Shown here: piece after piece, positions 34,598-47,500 of the stretch
Position numbering within the stretch: position 1 is the first letter of the stretch
Layout: every line of letters begins with the position of its first letter
Assembly (NCBI GenBank): GCA_023935145.1
Contig: CM043699.1
Location: 130,758,036 to 130,822,035 of the forward strand
DNA from: Bretschneidera sinensis
Taxonomy: Eukaryota > Streptophyta > Magnoliopsida > Brassicales > Akaniaceae
Direction: 5' to 3'
DNA length: 64,000 bases
Position numbers and translations under genes: made by a program
The notes under the pieces: model-generated
Seen by the model: the letters and a program-made list of their open reading frames with translations, nothing else
Database searches by the model: none
Told to the model about the DNA's origin: nothing

Positions 34598-35079
34598 GGT
34601 CGTTAACGGATTTGAAGCTGAAATTGAATTCAAATGGAGTTGAAACTTCGAATCCGGTTTGTAATTTTGGCGGGAATGAAAGCATGCAGGATGTGTTAGT
34701 TATGGTGGGAGAATGATTGTGTTGTACTCGCGGTTCCTAAAACAGAAAGTACTCGCTATTTGGCACATATGAATTCCTTGAGTGGGTTAGTCATGTGGGC
34801 AAGTGGCTGGCTGTTCGTGAGCGTATAGTGTCCGCCTGAGAGTATGAATTTTCAGGAAGTTCTATCACTGGCTTCTGCGAAGGAAACTGTTTTAGGCCTC
34901 ATGGAACGATGCGACGTGCAACCATCGTGAGTGAGTGGCTGCTTCTCTGCGGTGAGTATTTTCCAATTCGTCTTATACCAATCAAAGATTGCCTTGTAAA
35001 AGTTCACTCCAATAGGATTTGGGGCCACCAATACAGAATGTCTCCACTTTTCCAGAGTTTGTCCTTCATCAAATTTATT

Positions 35080-35480
35080 ATCATATTTTTTTTATATGAT
35101 GTAATTTTGATTATATTTTTAAAAATTATTTTGAAGTTTTTTTTAAAAAAAAATATTCTATGATTAATTTTGGTTTCAAAAAACAAAAAATGAATTAAAG
35201 TTTTTTTATAACAAAAAATATCACGTTATATGTTTCTGTTAAAAAAAAATATCTTATGATTAATTAAAAAAATATATCACAAAATATTTTAGTTAACATA
35301 AACATATCACAGGATATTTTTTTACTAATAAAAATATATCATATGGTATTTTTTACTACAAAATACCTTCAAGATATTTTTTAAAAATAGAATCAATCAC
35401 ATGATATTTTTTATAAAAAAAAACTCAAGGTATTTTTTAAAAATACAATCGAACACAATGTATTTTTTATAATTAAATCT
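35080..35480. repeat. Degenerate AT-rich repeats with a TATCACATGATATTTT-like core
   Basis: Variants of a TATCAC(A)-TGATATTTTTT core recur every 30-60 bp with A- and T-runs. The array is irregular and not cleanly tandem. It lies between HMGB and the MATE gene. Confidence 0.55.
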
Positions 35481-35590
35481 ATTTTTAACTGTGACAAATA
35501 AATTTTTAGTTATTAACTTTTCTCAAATTAGGTATTTTCGTCAAATCTATAATTTTATTAATTTGTTGCCACAAAGCATTAATGTGATAA

Positions 35591-35640
35591 GTTGCTAAAC
35601 AAGATAACCGGATAGCTAAATTGTTATCTTGTTTAGCAAC
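35591..35640. repeat. Perfect 18-bp inverted repeat
   Basis: GTTGCTAAACAAGATAAC at 35591-35608 pairs exactly with GTTATCTTGTTTAGCAAC at 35623-35640 across a 14-base loop. No coding context; it may be a small foldback remnant. Confidence 0.9.
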
Positions 35641-35925
35641 TAATATTCGTCAAATCTAATAATTGAAATATTTATTTCTTGCACTAAAGTTGTTGACAGT
35701 CACGGTATTAGAGATATTTGATGAAAAGATTTAATTGAATAAAATTGATAATTAAAAAAATTATTTATTACATTTGAAAGCTAATGGATGAATTTAAGAA
35801 CACAAACTACAAAGACTATTAATGTTTCTTTTGTTTCTCGAACTATAATTATTGTTGCTCATGGTTAATGAAGTTTTTTAATTTATTATTATCAAATATA
35901 AATAAAAAAATTGTACGTAATGAAT

Positions 35926-35993
35926 GAAATTGGAGTACTCTTGCTTGTTACCTATTGTTGAAATTGGAGTACCCTTGCTTGTTACCTCTTGTT
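35926..35993. repeat. Two tandem 34-bp units
   Basis: GAAATTGGAGTACTCTTGCT and its near-copy start at 35926 and 35960, with only a couple of differences. Confidence 0.8.
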
Positions 35994-36486
35994 ATTACGA
36001 AAGTCCATCAAAGGAAATTGGATTCACTTGCAATGTATGTACTAGTACATTATTATTATTTTTTTCATTTATTAAGTTTTTATTTTATGAAAAAAATGTT
36101 CAAAAAACACATGTATGGGGAATTTATTAAGTTAATTATAGACCAATGAAAAAGAAAAAAAGAATTTCATGAAATGCAATTGAGATAAAAGCTAGTTTAC
36201 CATAATTTGCTGATTTTCTCGGATCACTTGGAGAAAGAAAATTTTGAACAGAAACAGGAAGGAATGAAATGCCTCCATTTTCAGTGCTATACATATTTCA
36301 AGCCAAGGCCATAGCCATACAACAACATATAAGTATAAGAAGATAACACTATGTAGAATAAGTTGCTTTCTTTTCACTGACAAGGAAAAGGCCAGGTTGC
36401 ATTTGCTTAGTTCCAGGAGCGATGACCACAAAGTTAGTAGCAGTACGCTACTCCTCTTTATATTTATAACCAACTAAAATGTAAAC

Positions 36487-38500
36487 TCAAATCTGATTTT
36501 GATCCTTCAAAAGAGGTTCCTCCTTATACTCCCACCTATTCAATCTTTTATTCGCTTCTTCCACCTGCAATTCAGTCTAACATTTCGTTTCAGAAAAGCG
36601 TCAATAAACAACGCATTACATCATCTAAACAACAAAGCAATAATTTATGGATTTTGCTGATATTCTGTTTGTGAAAATGCCTGTGAGAGTGGAGTTTCAT
36701 TCTCTGTTTTGTCTTCGTTGCGATATTAATTAAATTTCTTTGTAACCATTACAAAAGATTTCGAACGAAGAAACTTACCTCTTTGTGCCAATCTGTTCGA
36801 AATGTAGTCCACAACAAAATAAGGGCTTGAATCAGGGTGCCGCCAATCATTCCTAACCATATCCCCTGTATACAAAATCACCATATGGATCTATAAATAA
36901 GCAGCGTTATCAAGGCGGTTTGGGAATCGAATTAAGTTGGGATTAAAACAATTTTTTCTGTTTGTTTTAATCTCTACTTAAATAAGTTATCAAACATTGC
37001 AAAAATAGTATTATCCGACAGATTGTAGCTTTTCGGCTTAAAGGTTAACTTCAAATTCTTTATTTAAGGGACTCAGGTTCAATCTTCTCTTCATTGATTT
37101 ATCATAAAAATTTATCATGCTACAAGACAGGTTACCTTGGCACCAAAGTGGTAGTAGAAACCAAGAAGTGCACCAACGGGGATCCCAATTACGTAGTAAC
37201 AAACCACATTAACATATGCAACAAAAATTTGCCATCCGCACCCAACGGCCACACCTTCATTCATCACTTATATATGATTAGAAAATAGAGAACGATTAAT
37301 AATATGCCTGAACATATAGCATTATTATATGTTGTTTAATTAGCAAATTAAACTTAATTACCGGATAAGACAGGCTGAACACCATTAAGGATAAGGGTAA
37401 CAGCTAGAAACGGACAAAGATCAGAGACAGCTGTATTCACTGCTTCACCATCTGTGAAAACATAACTGAGGACATCGCGCAATGCTAGCACTACTATGGC
37501 CGCCATAACAGCGATGATGAAAGAAATCAATGTAACAGTGGCTACAGAAAATGCTGCTGACTTCGGATTTCCAGCTCCAAGTTCGTTGCTTACTCTCACA
37601 CTGCTTGAAGCATAGTAAATTAAAACAAAAATTGCAATAGGACACAACTTTTATTAATACTTGGAAGAAAAAAAAAAGCACTTAATCCAGATGTTTAAAG
37701 ACACATTTTATAATCTAATTACCCATTAAAAAAAGATAAAACAAAATTAGATCATGTGCACAAATTAATCCAGATGTGTGTGAGAGTTACAATGTTATAG
37801 CATAGAATTAATAAGAATACAAAACAATAAACGATGCAAAAACAAAATAACAGAAAATAAAGAATAAAAGCAAAGTTTTATGTGATTCGACACCCCTTAC
37901 TTACATACATGATTATTTTATTCTTCTGATAAAACTGACAAGTGCTTCGGCACCTTTTATCTACATCCACAATCCTAACAACACAATTGTTTTATTCCAC
38001 TAATAAAACTCACATGTTATAAGTTTTTAGACTGATAAAAACTTGAAAAAAAACTCTCACCCAATGAATTTACTCTATTCTATTACCCCAGTACACCAAA
38101 GTCCTATTCTCTTCCCCTTGGAATAGAAAATATAGATTTAAAGCCCATTTTTAGTTAGAATAATTTACCTTTTAGGGTTTACATCTTATTTTTATAATTA
38201 AAAGGGCCTCACAAACCATTAAGACAACTTCCTATATTTAAAGAATATTGAGATTTTTCTCTAAAATTCTTAAAAATCTCCACCGATTTGGAAACAAATA
38301 AATCAATCCCCAAAAAAACTTCTTCATTTCCTTTTTTTTCCCTCTTCTTTGACTAATAAATATTTTTTCCATGATTAGTGGCAATACCCAGAAAAAATGA
38401 GTTATGATTAAAAAACAATATAGGAAGAAAATAGAAAACTGACCTTGCCGCTGCATTGAACCCGACGGAGACCATAAAAACCAATGCCATTATTGTCATG
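36487..38500 (-). CDS. DTX: MATE gene exons 3-7
   Basis: Exon 3 (57 nt) begins C-ATG-ACA-ATA after TACGTAG and completes a cysteine codon with exon 2. Exon 7 encodes [17 protein letters not shown] and a short tail to TGA at 36489-36487. The intron 37601-38443 is AT-rich with no clear element. Confidence 0.92.
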
Positions 38501-41500
38501 CTACGTACACAGTAAGACACCCGACAAATATTCAGTCAATCGATTTCAAGGTTATTAAACTGTTCAATATAAATAAATGAGTTCAACTTCCTTAATAAAT
38601 AAATTTATAATGCATATTCGCAGCAGGCATATATATCATCATATGTTTTGAAAAAAATAATTCAAGCTTGCATGACTATAAGCCGACAGCAACATTAAAT
38701 ACAAGCTTGGCTGGTTAAATTATGTTGCACTATAATTTTTTCTTTTTGTAACTTTTGTGTAATTATTTCGTTGCATGCACTAATAAGCTAGCTTTGGGAA
38801 GGCTGACTAGTAGTTTGTGGACCACATGTGTTGATGTCTGGAATAATTTGCTGAGCTGGAGGCTGGGAACCTGCACAATAGGATATGTGAACTTAGAGAG
38901 TCGTCGAAGGAGAGTGAGGGTGATGCCTCCGAGGATACTCCGATGTTCTTTTCAGTGTGACGTTTTAAGACAATAGGAGAGTTATAATTTGAATCTTTGG
39001 TAAAGGGATTGTAAAAGTTGAAGATGATCTTGTCTTGTGTACTTTTGGGCCTTTTATAGGGTTTCCGAAGTGGCTTGGTCACGTGGCCGGGATGGTGAAA
39101 TCCTAAAGATCTCGCTTCTCTGCTGAGAGATCTCGGTCTCGTGTTCAGATGGAGCTTAGTCCTCTTAATCACGCTTACACTTCGACAGTTGCGTCACATG
39201 CTCACTTCGCGTGTCCTCCTGCTATAGGATGGAGGTCATCCCACGTGTCATCAGCTTATTGGGAGAAGTGGTTCCACGTGCCATCAATTTATTGGTGGGT
39301 GCCTTTACTGGCTGTATCACAGGCCTCCCACTTCTTCAAGCATACTTGTGTGCTTCGAGGAAGTATAGTAGGGCTCCGGCCCGTGGCCGAGTGTTTTATG
39401 AGGAAAAATCAGTGTGTCTAGCCTTAGAAACCTTGGGGTGCGCAATATTTAATATACTCGGCCATTGAAACTTTGGGCCGAGCGTATGAGCAGCAGTCAA
39501 TATGCTCGGCCTTGGAGGCTTTTGGGCCGAGTATATGAGAAACCGTCAATATGCTCGGCCTTAGAGGCTTTATATCGAGCATATGACAAGCAGTCCATAT
39601 GCTAGGCTTTGGAGGCTTTGTGCCGAGCATATGACAAGCAGTCCATATGCTCAGCCTAGAAGGCTTAGCATATGACAAACAACCCATATGCTCGGCCTAG
39701 GAGGCTTTGAGCAAAGCATATGATAAGCAGTCCATATGCTCGGCCTTGGAGGCTTTGAGCTGAGCATATGAAAAGCAGTCCATATATTCGGCTTAAGAGG
39801 CTTTGAGCCAAGCATATGACAAACAGTCCATATATTCGGCTTAGGAGACTTTGAGCTGAGTATATGATAAGCAGTCCTTATGCTCGGCCTAAGAGGCTTT
39901 GAGCCAAGCATATGACAAGCAATCCATATGTTTGGCTTAAGAGACTTTGAACCGTGCTTCGCGCACTTTTAGAGTTTTTAGTGGACTCTTGGGCTTCCCT
40001 TCCTGGATCTCCTAGTGGGCTTTTAGGGCTTCGATCCGTGGATCTCTTAATGGGCTTTTAAGGCTTCCCTTCTTGGACCTCCTAGTGGGCTTTTAAGGCT
40101 TCCCTTCTTGGACCTCTTAGTGGGCCTTTAGGGTTTTCCTTTTTGGACCTCCTAGTGGGCCTTTAAGGCTTTAATTCTTGGACCTCCTAGTGACTCATTT
40201 AATGCTTGAACCATTGGGACATCCTTTTTTTATAGAGTTAGGAGCCATTTAATGGATGCAGCTGCTTTTTGATGAAAATGGCAGTGTTCATTTATTTGAT
40301 CATTCACTTTTTGCTTTGGGGAATGTAATGGTGCCTTGGGTTCGTGAGACGTTGCGCCGTTACATTCGTCAGAGTCTTTAGGGAGAGCAACAACACCTTG
40401 GTGTAACCAAGCGTTACGTCCCTCTAACTGTAAGGAAATTAATGCCCCTCATTTTTCATGCCCGTGATTCTATATAAGGGTGGTTCCTTTCCATTTCTAC
40501 TTACCTTACTTCATTTGTGTTTTGAGAGAAACATTTGAGAGCCCATGGAGTCGGTTGAGAGTTTCGGAGGTGTTCAAGATTGGGTGGAGATCGTAGGAGG
40601 CACGCTTGTGGAGAGGAGACTAAGGCTGTGGTCTGATCACTAGCATCAGAGTAGTCGCGAACTTTTGGTGAGTTCTCCCATCCCCTCATCATGTCTAAGG
40701 TAGATAAGTTTAGTGAAAGAGCTAGTAGTGGTAGCGAAGGCAGCAGTGATCTGTCTAGGGAGTTGGAGGAGGCCATGGGCATCTCCTCCAATGGGGATGA
40801 ATCCTTATAAGAGATTGTTCCTCAAGAGGGACCACTTGCCATGGTTCTCTATACCCCTGGGAGGAGAAGGAAGACAAAGAAGACTCATCTTCTGATGACG
40901 AGGATGAGACCGACAGGACGTTGGCCAAGGTGAGGGGAGATATGGTGGTCGAAGAAAAGGATCAGTGGTCGTACGCGGCCAACTCCGTGCCCAACACAGT
41001 GGGTGAGGAAAAATTTGAAGTCATTAGGAGGGTGTACCGTATTCTGGTGGAGTACACCCTCAGGCTAGTAGAGGTCGGGGAGAGGGCCTGTGACATCTTC
41101 CTCAGCCGCGCACCTTATGAGCTGTGCAATTATGAGCAGCACATGAAGGTCGGGCTCAGGTTTCCCCTCCATCTTTTCTTCTGCGCAGTGCTGCGGTATT
41201 TCAACATAGTATTGTGCCAATTGGTGCCCAACTCGGTGCGCCTCATCATGGCTTTTATCTGCGTGTGCACAGAAGTGGGCAGCTTGATGAATATAGATGT
41301 CTTCAAGGCCTACTTTCAAATAAACAAGCACGGACAAACCATATGGGCAGTGATCAGTTCGAGGGTAAAGATGACGGTGCTAAAAAGGAAGCCTTCTTCA
41401 ATCAAAAAAAGGAAGACTTGGATGTTGAGGTGTTGTAAAAAAAAAAAAATTAGCAAAACATGTTGACCTACTGCAAAGTTAATTTTGGGAGGTTGTATGT

Positions 41501-44500
41501 TAAACATGTAGCCAAAACGTAGAGAGTTTTGGGAGTAGGTTGCTGATTCATAAATTGAAGCTGTCGAATTTTTCGCAGCAAATTTATATATATACACCCT
41601 ATACATAAACGTAAAAATATACTTACCAAATTTTGTTTAGTTTTTCTTCAATTATTTGTTTTCTTTAAACACTTGAGAACCCAAAAAATGGTTGAAAGAG
41701 CAAAATTTTGAAGGAGTTTACGGGAAAATTTTATGGAGAGTCACGAAAAGCTATCAGAAAAAAAGAAGGTAATAAAGTAATGTTTATTTTTGAATTTTTA
41801 GCATTCATTAAATTTCCCGGAATTCAAAGCGAGAATTTTCAAATGGTGTGGTTTATGAAGAATTGAAGAAATAATTAGAAATATAATACAAATATTATGT
41901 CAGGTGTTGACGATCAACAACCGAGGGAAATTGCTGAGAGAAACGGGAAAGACAAAGAGATGATCCACAAGTAGCTTTAAGTGCTACGCGGTGAGTTAGA
42001 TTTACTTTAAGTAATCTAAATAAAAATGAAATATCTAGTGATAATATTAATATAAATTATTAACTTATACTTTGGTGGTAGATAAAATTTAATTGATAGG
42101 TATGATATAAATATTGGACATGTGGAAAATTATTATGTGAAAATATATATGATTAAAATAATGAGTTGATTTAATAATGATGGTGATAAATAAAATTCTT
42201 GACGAACTTTGGTTAATAAATTGATGTTATATATGAGGAGAAGAAATTATTGAAATTTATCAAGCAGAAATTTGAGGAGAGACATGATAGCTAAATTTAA
42301 ATATTTTGAATTCATGTGGTTTTTATATTAACGTTCATATGCATACTTCATATCATTGTTCATATGCATATGCATTAAATAAAAGAACTGAAAGAACCGG
42401 GAAGGGGCTGGTCTAATTGAAAAACCGTGACAGCCGATATATGCTGGAAATAAAAGGGACGCTGTGACAGCCGGTGTATATTGGAAATAAAAGAATCAGG
42501 AATGGGTTAGTCTAAGATAATAAAAACATGTCGACATGTGGGAAAAAGTTCCCATAATAATAATTCATGCATTGCATTTGTTTTTACATGTGGATATTTT
42601 TATAAATGTTGTTGATGTTATGTATGTATTTGTAGATAAATGAGTCTCATAGAGAGAGACAATTACAGTGAGAAAAAGACATAAAAATATTATATGATAA
42701 GAATTATTTAAACGTTAGACTTTATACTGCTATCCAGTTATATGAGAGATAAATAATTTAATATTAAAAGGCTATTTATGCAATTTGAATACTTTTAGTA
42801 AATTTAATTCACTGAGCCTGTGAAGTTCATCCCTTATTGTACAATGATTTCAGGCAGCATAAAAGACAAATAGTCTAGTGAGCTGAGTGTCAAATGACAT
42901 CATTTTCTGTAAGCCACATACGTGTCAATATCCTCAGACAAATGAGAAAATAAAATATAAAATTTTTATTTGTAAATATTCATGCATTTTACGTTGTATG
43001 TTATGTTTAAGTTAGTATCAGAATGATATAAAAGAAATTATGTTAGTATTATTTTTATTATTGTTTATATGTGTCATGCTGGGATTTTCAAAATGTGATG
43101 ACACTATCTCGGGGGTGGCCAACCCGAGATGGGTCGTTACAATTTTGGTATCAGAGCATTAAGTTTTATGATTCTGTAGACTGCATAAAAAAGTAAGAAA
43201 GTGGAAGATTAAAATAAATTATATTTGAATAGTTTGAGGATGACACGTGGACGTGCTAGAGCTAGAGTTGTTGATTTGAGAGGGCGTGTTGGACCCCCAA
43301 TATTTTTGACAAGTCAAGGTTGAGTCTGAATCTGTGATTCCTAGAAAGGAACGTGTTAACAATATAATTGATAGTGGTAAAGGTGTGAGAGAATCTGAAG
43401 TTGAAAGAGATGAGCTAAGATAAGCTCTTACGCATGCTCTTGAGAAAATAAATGTAACAAATGATAGAGTTGATAACTTATAACATATACTTAATGAACA
43501 GGCTAGAGCAGTGCCTGAGGTTGTTAATCCAGTAATGATGACATTTAAAAAAAGGGAAAAATGAGTTTATACATGAGATGCACGGAGATTGTTAAGTTGA
43601 ATGCCTTGTTGTTTAAAGGATCTATGAATCCTTTTAAGCCTGAGTTTTAGGAAAAACATATAGAGAGATTATTTGGTATTTTACCTGTAACTGACAGGCA
43701 GATGATTGCTTTTGCTTCATATGAGTTAGAAAGAGACGTTTTGGAATGATGGAAGGATATTCTTCCCAGGGTAAGTGCAGATGTTGATAGGCCCTTAACC
43801 TGGAGTAGGTTTAAGGAGGTTTTCTTTGATAAATACTTTCCTTAGATCTTTAGATCCCAACAAGATAGATATTTTATTTATTTGAGGCAAATGGGTTAAC
43901 TGTGGCTCAGTATGATAGCAAATTTATGGTCTTGTCAATGGTTGTACCAGAAATGGTAGACCTAGAGGAGAAGAAGTGTAAGAGGTTCATATATGAACTA
44001 TGTTTTAAGATTTGATCAAAACTATCTTACATAAGGCATGTGAATTATGTCAGATTAGTGGATATAACACTTCAGATTGAGAAGGATGTGATGGAAATTA
44101 GAGGTAGGAGGAATCGACGGAAGAGGTCTAGATTTGAGAAACCCATAGGTGGCACTAGTATGAGTGTGTAGGGCGGGAGACCACCTAGAGGAGGCGTTCC
44201 TTGTCATAGGGAACTGAAGTACAGAGTCAGAAGCAACCAAGATTTGTTTCTTCTGTAGCTCAGAATACTCTTGGTGAGACCCTTAGATTTGGGAGACAAG
44301 TTATGGAAACTGGGAGTCATGGCAGAGGAAGTAAGTATGTCACCAAGGGGAAGTGGTAATCTGACGTATGATTGAAAGACAGAAGTTTGTCATAGATATA
44401 TTCAGATAAGATATTTATCCTATAATTGTTCTAATTCAAGGTGCTTTATATATAGAAAATGTGGACATATCAATGTTGGTTGATCTTGGTGCAACCCATT

Positions 44501-47500
44501 CTTTTACATCCAGTATTCATATGAAGTCTATTGAAGTATGCGTTAGTCCTTTATTGCAAAATATTTTTGTTGAAATTCCTACTAGAGATAAAGTGATAAT
44601 CATAACAAGTGTGGTGTGATTCGTATCAGTGATAGAGAATCTGAAGCTGATTTATTATCTTTGAATATAATATAATTTTGAGAATGAATTGGTTGTCGAC
44701 GTATTACGCTTGGGTTGATTGTTCCAGAAAGAATATAGTGTCAAGATATGGACATGAGGAGTTTAACTCTCAGAAAGAACAAAAGATACTCTTAAACTAT
44801 CTTATTTTGCTATGACTGCTAGTAGATGGTTGAAGAAAGGATGTGAAGAGTATTTGGCACACACAATGGATTCTAGAAAGGAAAGTAGGGAGTTAAAATA
44901 AATCTTGGTAGTGAAAGATTTTCATGATGCGTTTTGTGAAGAGTTGTCCAGATTGTCTCCCAATAAGGAGATTTAGTTTCCTATAGATATAATTTTGAGT
45001 TCAACACACATATCTATAGCACATGATGAGAGTCATAAAATGCATCTTAATAGTACTTATTTGTTAGCATTTTAGGGTTGATCGAAGTTTGAATTACACT
45101 TTTATACCTTAATAACTCTAAAGTAATGTTTTTAGATCATTAACTTATTTCAGTGCATTTTTAGGTATTTTATGTTTGAATGAGATGGAGAAGCTATCAT
45201 TGCTTAAATCTCAAAGATTCCATGCACATCGGAGTGAAGGAATGCTTCTGAAAGGACAAAACAAAAAGTTTGTAAGCAAGAAGCCCTTCAGTGGAAGCCT
45301 AGGTGCCTAGAAGAGAGGGCATAGGCACCTAGAACCTCCACCTAACCAAGATTAGTGAGTGCCTAGGCGCCTAGAAACCAGGACTGCGACGCCCAGAAGA
45401 TTGCCTCACCAAAGATCAGGCTATGCCGTGGCGCACATAAGTGAGAGCTGCAGCGTGCACACGATCCCCTTCTCCGAGTTATGACCTAATTAGGACTTTA
45501 ATGATAGTTTAAACCCTAAAACACCCTTGGAACTTTTGTATTATAAATAGATCACTTAGGGTTTGATAAGAGACATTCATTAAAGGCTAGAAAACTCTTC
45601 AAGGCTGGCACACTCTTCATCAAAGAGTCCAAGCATGAACTCCATGGCCAACTAATCTCCAAGCAATGCGAATGGATGAATCCTTAGGTGTAGTTATTCT
45701 TATTTTCTATTATCGATTCAGTTGTAATTGGGATTTATTGTCAAAACATTGTTATGATTTACTCTTTAATTTAATTAGAAGATTTTCTTTTAATCTGGTG
45801 ATTATATTTTTCTTCTCCATATAAGTCTAGTCATGCTTTTCTTATGTGACGTTGTTTGGGTATGATTGAGTCCAGTAGATTTATCTTCTGGGTTTGTCTA
45901 TTACTGCAATATTATCATTAAAGCTATATTGTCGTTTCTTGATAAATCTATAAGATAGGTCATGTGTGCTTAACTCGAAAGTAAAGAATAATTCATATCA
46001 ATTACATTAGGGTTTATATATGTGCTTAATTGAATATTTGCTAATTGCTTGTTTGGGATGTGAAACTTGCAATCAAGATAAAAACAACTGAAATGAAATC
46101 GAAATAAGGCAACGAACCTAGGGAGGATTCTGGGACCCTTGTTATTTATCCATTATATTTACACTACTTTACATTACTTCAATATCAAAACTCAAATTCT
46201 CTTGTTTAACTTTTATCATTTGTTTTAAGGTTTGCACTTTCTCTTGTAGATCGCTTGTCTCCTTGTGGAATCGACACCCCAAAACTGTACTACAACTACC
46301 GCGTTATACTTTGGGTGTAATCAAATTTTGGCGCCGTTGCTAGGGAGATGCACTTAAGTACAAGGAAGATTGTCAACTTTGAGATAAGACAGTAATATCG
46401 TTCTTTGCTCTTTGTTTTGATTTTCTAATTTTGATTTTTATGTTTTATTTGTTTCCTCTAATCCTTTTAGTGTATGCTTAGACCGAAAGATTCGCTAGGT
46501 AGATTCATTAAGAGACCTGAAATAGAGTTACCCTCTCCTTCCACGTCCGTTAGTGAAACCTTGCCTAGATCAAACCATAGTGCATACCCAAGTGAGAATT
46601 TAGAGGATATTGTTAACATGACCGAAAATAACAATGAGAATGTTGCTAGGACACTTAAAGACTATCTGCACCTTAACCGAACGGCCACACCATCCTGCAT
46701 CATGTTCCCCCTTAATGTTCAACAACCTGATTTTAAGCCGGGCATGATCCAATTGTACCAAACTTCCATGGATTTGAGAATGAAAACCCCTATATCCATA
46801 TTAGGGAATTTGAGGAAGTAGTAGCAACCTTTCAAGATAGGGCTGATATGGTAGACACCGTCAAACTTCGGTTTTTTTCTTTTTCACTTAAGGAAAAAGC
46901 CAAGGTTTGGTTGTGCTCATTAAGGCCTAGGTCTATAGGTAGTTGGGATGAGATGACTTGAGTTTTCTTCCAAAAACACTTCCCAACCCATAAGACCAAT
47001 AACCTCAAGAGATAAATCTCAAACTTTGCACAAAAAGAGAGTGAAACTTTATATCAAGTTTGGGAACGTTTCAAAGGTCTTTTGAATTCTTGTCCACACC
47101 ATGGGTATGAGAGTTGACGAGTAGTTAGCTATTTCTATGATGGACTTCTAAGTAGAGAAAGACAGTTCATAGAAATGATATGTAATGGAATTTTTTTGCA
47201 GAAAGACCCCATTCAAGCCATAGATTTCTTAGATGACCTATCAGAAAAAATCCACACTTGGACAGGACTAAATGCCATGGAAAACACTAGGAGAAATCAA
47301 CCCACTGGGAGTTATCAACTTAGGGAAGAGGACAACCTTAAAGCCTGTTTAGAGGCCCTAACTAAGGAAATTGAAGCCTTAAAAACCAAGGATGCTAGAG
47401 CCCACGGACTGGTTGCTAGGGTAGAGTCCCATGAACCTTGTTTTATATGTAATGGGGTAGGTCATCTACCTAGGGATTGTCTAGCTTATTTTGAGATGAA

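Noticed and set aside
39424..39911. Open minus-strand frames with 16-residue repeats ([15 protein letters not shown])
   Set aside because: A by-product of a 48-bp tandem array whose length is divisible by three; no start context or family match.
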